From the NCBI GenBank assembly GCA_017409005.1, contig JAFQTP010000008.1:51397-115396 (forward strand): a stretch of 64,000 nucleotides of DNA, written 5' to 3'. The translations under genes were made by a program, and so were the position numbers. The stretch's first letter is position 1, and each line of letters starts with the position of its first letter. This DNA comes from Clostridia bacterium. Lineage in GTDB: Bacteria; Bacillota; Clostridia; Christensenellales; UBA1242. Below the pieces are notes generated by a model. The model had not been told where the DNA came from. It did not search any database and was given only the letters and a program-made list of their open reading frames with translations. This document shows, one piece after another, positions 1-7,724 of this stretch.

Positions 1-530
1 AAGCTGAAGAAGACTTAAAACAAATTATTAAAGATTTATCTGAAGAAATGACTGCTAGGTTCGATGAAGCATTCAACCAAATTAATGCTAACTTTGGTGT
101 TGTATTTAAAGAACTTTTTGGTGGCGGAAATGCAAGGCTTCAACTTGTTCAAACCGAAGATATGCTTGAAGCTGGTGTAGATATTATGGCTGAACCTCCA
201 GGAAAAAAATTAAGTAACATAACACTTTTATCTGGTGGCGAAAAATCACTTACTGCTATTGCAATTTTGTTTGCTATTTTACGACTTCGTCCAATGCCTT
301 TCTGTTTACTAGACGAAATTGAAGCGGCACTCGATGAAGCTAATGTTGCAAGGTTTGCTCGCTACTTACAACGTTATTCCGAATCTACACAATTTATTGT
401 AATTACTCACAAAAAGCCAACAATGGAACATGCAGATGCGTTGTTTGGTGTTACAATGGAAGAAAAGGGTGTAAGTAAAGTAGTTTCAGTTAAACTTACC
501 GATGCTATTAAAAATATAGAGGAAAATTAA
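1..530 (+). CDS. smc: Chromosome segregation ATPase SMC, C-terminal fragment
   Basis: The window opens inside this gene; the reading frame is open from base 3 and about 175 residues remain. SMC is the ATPase core of the bacterial condensin that compacts and separates the nucleoid. The end of the coiled coil is followed by the C-terminal half of the ABC head: signature LSGGEKSLTA (about bases 226-257), Walker B with D-loop FCLLDEIEAALDEAN (about 300-345) and a switch histidine in VITHKK. These are hallmark SMC motifs. It ends one base before ftsY, the usual smc-ftsY pair. Its partners ScpA and ScpB are encoded at 57873-59400. The first part of the gene lies outside the window. Confidence 0.95.
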   Translation, partial: AEEDLKQIIKDLSEEMTARFDEAFNQINANFGVVFKELFGGGNARLQLVQTEDMLEAGVDIMAEPPGKKLSNITLLSGGEKSLTAIAILFAILRLRPMPFCLLDEIEAALDEANVARFARYLQRYSESTQFIVITHKKPTMEHADALFGVTMEEKGVSKVVSVKLTDAIKNIEEN

Positions 531-531
531 T

Positions 532-1422
532 ATGGGATTATTTTCAAAATTATTTGCTGGACTTAAAAAAACTAAAGATAGCATTGCAAACAAAATTAAC
601 TCTATTTTTGTTGGCGAACTCGACGACGATTTTTATGAGGAACTAGAATATGTTTTAATTAGTTCCGATATTGGTGCCGAAGCAACCGAAGAAATTATTG
701 ACGAAGTTAAAAAGTTGGCAAAAAAACAACATGTTAAATCTGCCGACGATTTTAAAAAATTGTTGCGTGAAGTTATGGTTAACATGCTAACTGAAGTTGA
801 AGACGAGCAAATTGAATATCCGGTTCTTATAACTTTTGTTGGTGTTAATGGTGTTGGAAAAACAACCGCAATTGGTAGAATTGCGCACAAGTTTAAATCT
901 GAACACAAAAACGTTTTAATGGTTGCAGGCGACACTTTTCGTGCCGCTGCAAGCGACCAATTAACCGAGTGGTCTAAACGTGCAGGCGTTCGTATTGTTA
1001 AATATGGCGAAGGTACCGACCCAGCTGCAGTTGTGTTTGATGGTATTAGCAGTGCAAAAGCAAAACACGATGATGTTGTTTTGGTAGACACTGCAGGGCG
1101 TTTACACAACAAAACCAATTTGATGGAAGAACTTAAAAAGATTTCTAAAATTATTAATCGCGAATGGGAAGGCGACTATAAAAATTATTTAGTTATCGAT
1201 GCAACAACAGGTCAAAACGCACTTTCACAAGTTGAAACTTTTAACGAATGTGTTGGCATTGATGGCATAGTTTTAACAAAGTTAGATGGAACAGCAAAAG
1301 GTGGCATTGTGTTTGCAATTGCAAAACAATATGGTGTTCCTGTTAAGTTTGTTGGTGTTGGCGAAGGTTTGGAGGATATTACCGAGTTCGACCCAGTTGA
1401 ATTTGTTAACGGAATAATTTAA
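532..1422 (+). CDS. ftsY: Signal recognition particle receptor FtsY
   Basis: SRP-GTPase that docks the SRP-ribosome complex at the membrane. Its 296 residues form an N domain (about 20-90) and a G domain with G1 GVNGVGKTT (104-112), DTFRAAA (134-140), DTAGR (186-190) and TKLDG (249-253). The acidic A domain of the E. coli protein is absent, as in most Gram-positives, and the N-terminus starts with an amphipathic GLFSKLFAGLKK stretch suited to membrane contact. The ATG lies one base after the smc stop, behind a GAGGAAAA ribosome binding site. A terminator follows at 1428. Ffh, its partner, is encoded two genes on. Confidence 0.96.
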   Translation: MGLFSKLFAGLKKTKDSIANKINSIFVGELDDDFYEELEYVLISSDIGAEATEEIIDEVKKLAKKQHVKSADDFKKLLREVMVNMLTEVEDEQIEYPVLITFVGVNGVGKTTAIGRIAHKFKSEHKNVLMVAGDTFRAAASDQLTEWSKRAGVRIVKYGEGTDPAAVVFDGISSAKAKHDDVVLVDTAGRLHNKTNLMEELKKISKIINREWEGDYKNYLVIDATTGQNALSQVETFNECVGIDGIVLTKLDGTAKGGIVFAIAKQYGVPVKFVGVGEGLEDITEFDPVEFVNGII

Positions 1423-1427
1423 AAAAC

Positions 1428-1457
1428 AAAATGCAGGCTAACTTGCTTGCATTTTTT
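1428..1457 (+). terminator. Rho-independent terminator after ftsY
   Basis: Eleven-base-pair stem (1428-1438 with 1445-1455, one G-U pair), six-base loop, then a short T-run. It ends the smc-ftsY transcript and separates it from the ylxM promoter. Confidence 0.75.
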
Positions 1458-1553
1458 ATGTGGTGTTAAATGTTTTTTTACTTATTTGTTGGCTAAAATT
1501 ATATTGTTTGATTATATTTATAATAATTTAAAACATAATTTTACTATTTATTA

Positions 1554-1581
1554 TTGACATAATGTGTTTTTTAAGTATAAT
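1554..1581 (+). promoter_or_regulatory. Sigma-A promoter of ylxM-ffh
   Basis: TTGACA (1554-1559), 16-base spacer, TATAAT (1576-1581): both hexamers match consensus. Transcription should start near 1588, giving a leader of about 36 bases that carries a small hairpin (1588-1594 with 1603-1609). Confidence 0.75.
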
Positions 1582-1623
1582 ACTATATGTAAAGTTATTT
1601 TGCTTTACACTAAAAGGGTTGTT

Positions 1624-1944
1624 ATGACTTTAGACGAAACAATTTTATTTAGTTCGCTTTACAACATTTATGGCGAGTTATTAACAAACAAACAAAAACA
1701 GATTTTTGAAAGTTATGTTTTTAATAATTTAAGTTTAGCTGAAATTGCCGAAAACTTTGGCATTTCGCGTCAGGCTGTGCTTGATTGTGTTAACAAAGTT
1801 TGCACTCAGTTAAATAAATACGAGAAAATTCTTAATGTGTTTAAAAATAACGCAACCACAAAACAAGTGCTCGAAAATGTTAAATTAAGTGTAACCGACC
1901 AAAAGTTAATTAAACAAATTAACAATTTACTTAACAATTTATAA
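1624..1944 (+). CDS. ylxM: YlxM family helix-turn-helix protein (SRP-associated)
   Basis: A 106-residue protein of the UPF0122/YlxM family, encoded directly before ffh in most Firmicutes and linked there to the SRP pathway. A sigma-70 region 4-like helix-turn-helix is visible (LSLAEIAENFGISRQAVLDC, about residues 38-57). The start is taken as the ATG at 1624, giving the family's MTLDETILFSSLYNIYGELL start; an in-frame upstream extension to 1564 runs through the -10 element and is not credible. The ribosome binding site is poor (AAGGG). Nine bases separate it from ffh. Confidence 0.88.
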   Translation: MTLDETILFSSLYNIYGELLTNKQKQIFESYVFNNLSLAEIAENFGISRQAVLDCVNKVCTQLNKYEKILNVFKNNATTKQVLENVKLSVTDQKLIKQINNLLNNL

Positions 1945-1953
1945 GGAGATTAT

Positions 1954-3273
1954 ATGGCTTTATTTGGCTCATTAAGCGAAAAACTTTCACACGTTTTTTC
2001 AAAGCTTACAAAGCATGGTGTGCTAACCGAACTTGAAATTAAAAATGCCATGCGTGAAATTAGAATTGCGCTTCTAGAAGCTGACGTTAACTTTTTAGTT
2101 GTTAAAGACTTGGTTTCAAAAATTTCTGAAAAATGTAGTGGTGAGCGTGTTTTAAAAAGTTTAACACCTGGGCAACAAGTTATTAAAATTGTTAACGAAG
2201 AATTAACAGCTTTAATGGGTAGCACAAACTCAAAACTAACAATTGCATCTAAACCGCCAACAATAATTTTAATGTGCGGGTTACAGGGTGCTGGTAAAAC
2301 CACCATGTGTGGCAAACTTGCAAAAATGCTTAAAAAGCAAGGCAAAAAACCAATGCTTGTTGCTTGCGATATTTACAGACCAGCAGCAATTAACCAATTA
2401 AAAGTGGTTGGCAAAAGTGTAGATGTAGAAGTTTACGATGAGGGCACTCAAAAACCAGAAAAAACTGCATTTAATGCACTAAAGTATGCCGAAAAGAAAG
2501 CATACGATGTCGTAATTATAGATACTGCTGGTAGGTTACACATTAACGAAGAGTTAATGACCGAACTTAAAAATGTTAAAAAAGCAGTTAATCCTACCGA
2601 AATTTTGCTTACTGTAGATTCCATGACTGGTCAAGATGCAGTAACAGTTGCCGAAAGTTTTAATAACGAACTAGACATTACTGGTGTTATTTTAACTAAA
2701 CTCGATGGCGATACTCGTGGTGGTGCAGCACTTTCAATTAAGGCTGTAACTGGCAAACCAATCAAGTTTTGCGGTGTAGGCGAAAAAATGGACGACATCG
2801 AGCCATTTTATCCAGATCGCATGGCATCACGTATTTTAGATATGGGTGATGTTTTAACGTTAATTGAAAAAGCCCAAGCAGCCGTAACTGAAGAAGATGC
2901 TAAAAAACTTGAAAAGAAATTTAGAGAAAATTCGTTTACCTTTGAAGATTATTTGGCTCAGTTCGACCAAGTTAAAAAAATGGGTAACATAACCGATATT
3001 TTAAATATGATTCCAGGTGCAAACAAGTTTAAACTTAATGCATCTATGATAGATGAAAAACAAATTGCACGCAATAAAGCAATAATTCAAAGCATGACTC
3101 CATATGAACGTCGCAATCCAGATTGCATTAAGGGTAGTCAGAAAAAACGTATTGCTGCAGGAAGTGGAACATCTATTCAAGAGGTTAATGCTTTGCTTAA
3201 AAACTTCTATCAGTCTAAGGAACTTATGAAGCAAATGAGCAGTGGCAAAGGCAAATTTAGAATGCCGTTTTAA
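1954..3273 (+). CDS. ffh: Signal recognition particle protein Ffh (SRP54)
   Basis: GTPase subunit of SRP; it binds signal peptides as they leave the ribosome and 4.5S RNA. Its 439 residues show N (1-90), G (about 100-295) and methionine-rich M (about 300-439) domains. Motifs are G1 GLQGAGKTT (109-117), the DIYRPAAINQL element, DTAGRLH, TKLDGD and, in the M domain, the RNA-binding stretch around MTPYERRNPD and GSQKKRIAAGSG. AAGGAG precedes the ATG. Normal length; nothing unusual in sequence. It is co-transcribed with ylxM. Confidence 0.97.
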   Translation: MALFGSLSEKLSHVFSKLTKHGVLTELEIKNAMREIRIALLEADVNFLVVKDLVSKISEKCSGERVLKSLTPGQQVIKIVNEELTALMGSTNSKLTIASKPPTIILMCGLQGAGKTTMCGKLAKMLKKQGKKPMLVACDIYRPAAINQLKVVGKSVDVEVYDEGTQKPEKTAFNALKYAEKKAYDVVIIDTAGRLHINEELMTELKNVKKAVNPTEILLTVDSMTGQDAVTVAESFNNELDITGVILTKLDGDTRGGAALSIKAVTGKPIKFCGVGEKMDDIEPFYPDRMASRILDMGDVLTLIEKAQAAVTEEDAKKLEKKFRENSFTFEDYLAQFDQVKKMGNITDILNMIPGANKFKLNASMIDEKQIARNKAIIQSMTPYERRNPDCIKGSQKKRIAAGSGTSIQEVNALLKNFYQSKELMKQMSSGKGKFRMPF

Positions 3274-3341
3274 TTAATTTAGGTTTTTAAATTTTTTTGG
3301 TTAAAAAAATTGTATATACAAATTTAAAAAGGAGAAAAATT

Positions 3342-3638
3342 ATGGCAGTTAAAATCAGATTAACACGTCTTGGAGATAAAAAATCACCTTTCTACCGTGT
3401 TGTAGTTGCTGATTCAAGAACATCAAGAGATGGCAAAGTTATTGAAAAACTTGGAACATACGATCCAAAAACCGATCCTGCTGAAATCAAAATTGATGTA
3501 GAAAAAGCTAAAACTTGGATTAGTAATGGTGCTCAACCAACTGAAACAGCTAAAACAATTTTAGTTAAAGCTGGCGTTATTGAAGCTAGCGGCAAAAAAA
3601 CAGCTCCAAAGTCAGACAAAAAGAAAAAACAAGCATAG
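3342..3638 (+). CDS. rpsP: 30S ribosomal protein S16 (bS16)
   Basis: 98-residue small-subunit protein with the classical [20 protein letters not shown] start and a lysine-rich tail. The ATG at 3342 has AAGGAG eight bases upstream; a longer in-frame reading to 3297 lacks a ribosome binding site. It heads the rpsP-khpA pair, which normally continues into rimM-trmD; here a terminator intervenes after khpA. Confidence 0.97.
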   Translation: MAVKIRLTRLGDKKSPFYRVVVADSRTSRDGKVIEKLGTYDPKTDPAEIKIDVEKAKTWISNGAQPTETAKTILVKAGVIEASGKKTAPKSDKKKKQA

Positions 3639-3656
3639 TTTATAAAGGAGGTCTAA

Positions 3657-3887
3657 ATGGACCAATTAGTATCTTATATTGTTAAATCCTTAGTTGACAA
3701 TCCAGATAAAGTTGAAGTTACAACTGAGCAAGAAAGCGAAAAAGTTGTAATTGTTAAAGTGGTTGTTGATCCAGCTGACTTAGGTAAAGTTATTGGAAAG
3801 GGTGGCAGAATTGCAAGTTCAATTCGCACAATAATTAAATCTGCTAGTGCAAAATCGGGCAGACGCTTTATTGTTAAAATTTCTTAA
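3657..3887 (+). CDS. khpA: KH-domain RNA-binding protein KhpA (YlqC)
   Basis: 76-residue single KH domain protein. The GxxG loop is seen as GKGGR (about residues 44-48) in VIGKGGRIASSIRTI. In Firmicutes KhpA works with KhpB/Jag as an RNA chaperone and affects cell division and envelope genes. AAAGGAGG sits at ideal spacing before the ATG. It follows rpsP by 18 bases, the conserved arrangement. Confidence 0.93.
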   Translation: MDQLVSYIVKSLVDNPDKVEVTTEQESEKVVIVKVVVDPADLGKVIGKGGRIASSIRTIIKSASAKSGRRFIVKIS

Positions 3888-3891
3888 TTTT

Positions 3892-3920
3892 AAAAAGGTG
3901 CTTATTTAAGCACTTTTTTT
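3892..3920 (+). terminator. Rho-independent terminator after khpA
   Basis: Stem of about 11 bp (3893-3903 with 3908-3918), four-base loop, seven-base T-run. It splits the usual rpsP-rimM-trmD operon in two. Confidence 0.85.
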
Positions 3921-3922
3921 AT

Positions 3923-3952
3923 TTGTAAACATGGGTGCTGTTGTGCTAAAAT
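3923..3952 (+). promoter_or_regulatory. Probable promoter of rimM-trmD-rbgA-rnhB-yraN
   Basis: TTGTAA (3923-3928), 18-base spacer, TAAAAT (3947-3952). A promoter is expected here because a terminator lies just upstream; the spacer is one base longer than ideal. Confidence 0.4.
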
Positions 3953-4024
3953 ATAGTTAATATAAAGTACTTTGCAAACTTGCAAAAAGCAACTAAATTT
4001 AGGCAAATTTTAAAGGATAATGTT

Positions 4025-4495
4025 ATGAATAAAATTGAAATAGGAATGTTAACAAAACCACAAGGCTTAAAAGGTGAATTTAGAGTAAAGCACAACCAAA
4101 GTGCCTTACAACTTTTTTTTGATTTAAAACAAATTGAAATTGGCGGACGAGCTTTAACTGTTTTAAATGTTACAGATAGGGGTGGTTTCTTTATATTAAA
4201 AACTAAAGAAATTACATCTATCGACGAAGTAGAACGTATGCGTACTGCAAAAGTTTACACCTACGTTTCCGACGAAGAGGCTATTGAAGTTAACCATAAT
4301 GTTGGCTACCGTGTGTTTAAGGGTGAAGAAGAAATTGGTACAGTTATGGAAGTTAACAACTATGGTTCAACCGATGTTTACACGTTAGGCACAGGTCAAA
4401 GTTTTGCAGTTATTCCAGGTTTGTTTTTAGATGTTGACGACCAAAATCAAATTATTAAAGTAGATGCTAAACTTTTAGACGAGGTTTTAGTATGA
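4025..4495 (+). CDS. rimM: Ribosome maturation factor RimM
   Basis: 156-residue 16S rRNA processing factor that binds S19 and helps assemble the 30S head. The RimM N domain is evident in IGMLTKPQGLKGEFRVK and the PRC-barrel half in VGYRVFKGEEEIGTVMEV and the FAVIPGLFLDVD stretch. I start it at the ATG at 4025 (AAAGGAT upstream); an in-frame extension to 3980 has no start signal. Its TGA overlaps the trmD ATG by four bases, so the two are translationally coupled. Confidence 0.95.
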   Translation: MNKIEIGMLTKPQGLKGEFRVKHNQSALQLFFDLKQIEIGGRALTVLNVTDRGGFFILKTKEITSIDEVERMRTAKVYTYVSDEEAIEVNHNVGYRVFKGEEEIGTVMEVNNYGSTDVYTLGTGQSFAVIPGLFLDVDDQNQIIKVDAKLLDEVLV

Positions 4496-5169
4496 AAATA
4501 ACAATTTTAACATTGTTTCCAAAAATGTTTGAGGCTTTAAACGAAAGTTTAATTGGTAAAGCAATTAACAAAAATTTAATCGAACTAGAAGTTGTTAATT
4601 TTCGTGATTTTTCAAACAATAAACACAAAAAAGTAGACGACTATGCTTTTAGTGGCGGAGCTGGCATGGTGCTTACACCTCAACCAATATACGATTGTTT
4701 ACAAAGCGTATTAACAAAAGATAGTTATGTTGTTTATATGTCGCCTAAAGGAACGCCATTAACTCAAAACAAAGTAAAAAATTTGGCAACAACAATTAAG
4801 CATTTAGTTATAATTTGTGGGCACTACGAGGGCATGGACGAACGAATTATAACACTTTGTGTTAACGAACAAATTAGTGTTGGCGATTTTATTTTAACTG
4901 GTGGCGAAATTCCGGCAATGGCACTTGTTGATTCGGTAAGTAGATATGTTGATGGTGTTTTGCATAATTCTGAAAGCACCGAGGACGAAAGTTTTTCAGA
5001 TGGGCTTTTAGAATATCCGCAATATACACGTCCGCAAGAGTTTATGGGGTTAAAAGTGCCAGATGTTTTAATTAGTGGTAACCATAAAGAAATTGAAAAG
5101 TGGAAACAAGAACAAAAAATTATTGAAACAAAAAAATATAGACCAGATTTATTAAAAGATAAAAAATAA
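4492..5169 (+). CDS. trmD: tRNA (guanine37-N1)-methyltransferase TrmD
   Basis: SAM-dependent SPOUT enzyme that methylates G37 next to the anticodon and prevents frameshifting. 225 residues; the trefoil knot motifs GHYEGMDER (about 111-119) and GDFILTGGEIPAMALVD (about 133-149) are intact, as is the C-terminal PQYTRP element. The ATG overlaps the rimM stop. rplS, which usually follows trmD, is instead 2 kb further on with its own leader. Confidence 0.97.
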   Translation: MKITILTLFPKMFEALNESLIGKAINKNLIELEVVNFRDFSNNKHKKVDDYAFSGGAGMVLTPQPIYDCLQSVLTKDSYVVYMSPKGTPLTQNKVKNLATTIKHLVIICGHYEGMDERIITLCVNEQISVGDFILTGGEIPAMALVDSVSRYVDGVLHNSESTEDESFSDGLLEYPQYTRPQEFMGLKVPDVLISGNHKEIEKWKQEQKIIETKKYRPDLLKDKK

Positions 5170-5179
5170 AAGGAAGTTT

Positions 5180-6067
5180 ATGATAATTCAATGGTTTCCA
5201 GGGCATATGACAAAAGCCCTACGAATGATGGAAAAAGAAATTAAAGTTGTAGATACAATTATTTATGTTCTAGATGCTAGAGCGCCTTTTTCTTGTGTAA
5301 ATCCAAAACTTAATTCAATAATAGGCGAAAAACCAATCATTTATGTTTTAAACAAATGTGATATGGCAAACCCAGAAACAACCAAAGAATGGCAAGAATA
5401 TTTTTCTAAATTTGGGTCTACTTGCATAATGCTTAATTCAACCGAAAGCGGAACAGCTAAAAAAGTTGAGAGTGCAATTAGAAATGCACTTAAAGCAAAA
5501 ATAGAAAAGTTGAAATTAAAGGGTATTAACACCATTTTGCGTGCAATGGTTTTAGGGGTTCCAAACAGTGGTAAAAGCACATTAATTAACAACTTATGTG
5601 GTGTTGCAAAAACCATAACTGGTAATCGCCCAGGTGTAACAAAAGGTAAACAATGGGTTAAAATTGCAAGCGGAATCGAAATTTTAGATACTCCAGGCAC
5701 TTTGTGGCCAGCATTCGATAACAACCAAGTTGCGCATCATTTGGCTTATATTGGCTCAATTAAAGAAGAGGTTCTAGACATTCCAAGTTTAAGTTTAGAT
5801 TTTATTTCCGACATTATAAACATCGATAAAACCATTTTAGAATCTAGATACAATATTCAAATTGAACCAGACGACGAACCTATTATGGTTTTAGAAAAAG
5901 TTTGCGAAAGCCGAGGCTATAAATTAAAACGCAATGAGCTTGATTACGACCGTGGTGCTTTTGCATTAATTAACGATTTTAAAAGTAACCGACTTGGCAA
6001 AATTTCGCTTGAAAAAGTAGCCGACATTAAAAAACTAAAAATTAAAGATAGGAAGCAAGATGTTTAA
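5180..6067 (+). CDS. rbgA: Ribosome biogenesis GTPase RbgA (YlqF)
   Basis: Circularly permuted GTPase needed for late 50S assembly (incorporation of L16 and neighbours). The permutation is visible: the G4 motif NKCD (58-61) precedes G1 GVPNSGKST (126-134), and G3 DTPG (about 171-174) follows. It begins with IQWFPGHMTKA, a family hallmark. 295 residues, normal. AGGAAG lies before the ATG. Its last 8 bases overlap rnhB. Confidence 0.96.
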   Translation: MIIQWFPGHMTKALRMMEKEIKVVDTIIYVLDARAPFSCVNPKLNSIIGEKPIIYVLNKCDMANPETTKEWQEYFSKFGSTCIMLNSTESGTAKKVESAIRNALKAKIEKLKLKGINTILRAMVLGVPNSGKSTLINNLCGVAKTITGNRPGVTKGKQWVKIASGIEILDTPGTLWPAFDNNQVAHHLAYIGSIKEEVLDIPSLSLDFISDIINIDKTILESRYNIQIEPDDEPIMVLEKVCESRGYKLKRNELDYDRGAFALINDFKSNRLGKISLEKVADIKKLKIKDRKQDV

Positions 6068-6668
6068 TTTTGATTTAGGCTTTAAAACCGAAAACATTAA
6101 TTTAATTGCTGGCGTAGACGAAGCAGGTCGTGGTCCGCTTGCTGGGCCAGTTTGCGTTGCTGCAGTAATTATGCCACTTGAACAAAATAAAATTATTAGT
6201 GGTGTTAACGATAGTAAAAAATTAACCGAGAAAAAACGTGAAGCTTTATTCGATGAAATAATAAACACTGCTTTGGCTTACAAAATTGAGCTTGTTAGCG
6301 AAAAAGAAATTGACCGAGTAAACATTCTAAATGCAACAAAACAGGGCATGAAGCAGGCAATTTGTGGCTTAAACACAAAGCCAGACCTTGTTTTAATTGA
6401 CGCAGTTAAATTAGATGGCATTAATGTGCCACAAGAAAGCATTATTAAAGGCGACGCAAAAAGCTATAATATTGCAGCGGCATCTATTTTGGCTAAAGTT
6501 ACTCGTGATAGATTGATGCTTGAACTTGATAAAAAATATCCTGAGTATAACTTTAAAAAGCATAAGGGGTATGGAACAAAAGAACACATTGAAAACTTAA
6601 AAAAGTTTGGTAAGTGCGAAATTCATAGAGATAGTTTTATAAAAAACTTTGTAGGTGGCAATGAATAG
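6060..6668 (+). CDS. rnhB: Ribonuclease HII
   Basis: Removes RNA from RNA-DNA hybrids and single ribonucleotides from DNA. 202 residues; the catalytic DEAGRGPLAGPV motif lies near residues 20-31, followed by NDSKKLTEKKRE and the third acidic residue in LIDAVKLDG. Starts inside the end of rbgA and is overlapped by yraN, indicating tight coupling. Confidence 0.96.
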   Translation: MFNFDLGFKTENINLIAGVDEAGRGPLAGPVCVAAVIMPLEQNKIISGVNDSKKLTEKKREALFDEIINTALAYKIELVSEKEIDRVNILNATKQGMKQAICGLNTKPDLVLIDAVKLDGINVPQESIIKGDAKSYNIAAASILAKVTRDRLMLELDKKYPEYNFKKHKGYGTKEHIENLKKFGKCEIHRDSFIKNFVGGNE

Positions 6669-6993
6669 TTTAGGTGTTTTAGGCGAAACACAAGCCAAAG
6701 AGTTTTTAATAAAAAACAAATATAAAATTTTAAAAACTAACTACATATGTCCAATTGGCGAAATAGATATTGTTGCAAAGCAAAATAATGTTATTGTTTT
6801 TGTTGAGGTTAAAACCCGAACAAACACAAAATTTGGCTTGCCAAGAGAAAGTGTAACCCCTTATAAACAAAACAAAATAAGGGCAGTTGCAACATGTTTT
6901 TTAAAAGAAAATAAGCTTACGGATATTCCGGTTAGGTTTGATGTAATTGATATTTTAAACGGAAACATCACCCACATTCCAAATGCGTTTTAA
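6661..6993 (+). CDS. yraN: YraN/UPF0102 family endonuclease-like protein
   Basis: 110-residue protein with a Holliday-junction-resolvase-like nuclease fold. The GEIDIVAKQNNVIVFVEVKTR segment carries the D...ExK pattern of this fold. Its cellular role is not established. The ATG at 6661 overlaps the rnhB end by eight bases; a GTG two codons earlier is possible. The rnhB-yraN pairing is common in Firmicutes. Confidence 0.9.
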   Translation: MNSLGVLGETQAKEFLIKNKYKILKTNYICPIGEIDIVAKQNNVIVFVEVKTRTNTKFGLPRESVTPYKQNKIRAVATCFLKENKLTDIPVRFDVIDILNGNITHIPNAF

Positions 6994-7050
6994 ATATACC
7001 TTTGTTTAGGGGAAATTTTAAAATATTTGCGAATATTTTGCAAAAAATAC

Positions 7051-7079
7051 TTGTATTAATAATTTTGTTATGTTATTAT
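7051..7079 (+). promoter_or_regulatory. Promoter of rplS
   Basis: TTGTAT (7051-7056), 17-base spacer, TATTAT (7074-7079) with a TG just before the -10. A start near 7086 would place the L19-type leader at the very 5' end of the mRNA. Confidence 0.6.
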
Positions 7080-7081
7080 AT

Positions 7082-7156
7082 TCCGTAATGACTTCGGTTG
7101 GTCCGCTGATTACTTAAGACGAATCATGAACAACTAATAAAATATTAGGAGGAATT
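7082..7156 (+). ncRNA. L19 (rplS) ribosomal protein leader
   Basis: Structured region between the rplS promoter and start codon. It shows a stem GTAAT (7085-7089)/ATTAC (7109-7113) enclosing GGTCCGCTG, then AAGACGAA and CTAATAAAATATTAGGAGG. These conserved blocks resemble the L19_leader family of low-GC Gram-positives as I remember it; this leader type is thought to let L19 repress its own synthesis. Recognised from memory of the motif, not from a covariance search. Confidence 0.65.
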
Positions 7157-7163
7157 GTAAGTC

Positions 7164-7520
7164 ATGAATTTAATCGATTTAATTGAAAAAGAAAATTTAA
7201 AACCTGAATTACCTGAATTTGCTGTTGGTGACACAGTTAAGGTTTTCATTAAAATTGTTGAAGGTGGCAAGGAACGTATCCAAGCATTTGAAGGCGTTGT
7301 AATCGCTAAAAAACATTCAAGTGTTCGTGAAACATTCACCGTTCGTCGTGTATCATTCGGCGTAGGCGTTGAAAAAACATTCCCACTACACAGCCCACGT
7401 ATCGACCATATTGAGGTATTAAAGAAAGGTAAAGTTAGACGTGCTAAACTTTATTACCTACGTGAATTATCAGGTAAAGCTGCTAAGATTAAAGAAAAAC
7501 AAACAACTAAATCTGAATAA
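7164..7520 (+). CDS. rplS: 50S ribosomal protein L19 (bL19)
   Basis: 118-residue large-subunit protein at the 30S-50S interface. Typical stretches are [33 protein letters not shown] and [15 protein letters not shown]. The AGGAGG ribosome binding site (about 7147-7152) is part of the leader. It is a single-gene unit with its own promoter, leader and terminator, detached from the trmD cluster where it normally sits. Confidence 0.97.
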   Translation: MNLIDLIEKENLKPELPEFAVGDTVKVFIKIVEGGKERIQAFEGVVIAKKHSSVRETFTVRRVSFGVGVEKTFPLHSPRIDHIEVLKKGKVRRAKLYYLRELSGKAAKIKEKQTTKSE

Positions 7521-7532
7521 TTACAAAATATT

Positions 7533-7557
7533 CCACTTGTTTTCAAGTGGTTTTTTT
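7533..7557 (+). terminator. Rho-independent terminator after rplS
   Basis: Perfect 7-bp stem CCACTTG/CAAGTGG (7533-7539, 7544-7550), TTTT loop, seven Ts. Confidence 0.9.
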
Positions 7558-7648
7558 GTTGCCACAATATGTATATATAATAAAGATAATATATAAGTAT
7601 ATATAAATAACAAAAGTTTATGTTGTTCACTTTTGCCATATTATTTTG

Positions 7649-7677
7649 TTGTTAATTTGAATTTTTTTTGCTAATAT
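7649..7677 (+). promoter_or_regulatory. Promoter of comM-dprA-topA
   Basis: TTGTTA (7649-7654), 17-base spacer, extended -10 TGC-TAATAT (7669-7677). The predicted start (about 7684) falls on the first base of a perfect hairpin, GTTAGCA/TGCTAAC (7684-7690, 7695-7701). Confidence 0.5.
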
Positions 7678-7724
7678 AGTTTCGTTAGCATTTTTGCTAA
7701 CCCTACAAATTATTTGAGGTTATT

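Noticed and set aside
633-1118. Long antisense reading frames opposite ftsY, ffh, infB, hslU, spoIIIAH and others
   Set aside because: They have no ribosome binding sites, overlap clear genes completely and show low-complexity composition that mirrors the coding strand.
3290-3321. AT palindromes between ffh and rpsP (TTGTATATACAA and an A/T stem) as a terminator
   Set aside because: The stem consists only of A-T pairs and no T-run follows; no promoter could be placed after it.
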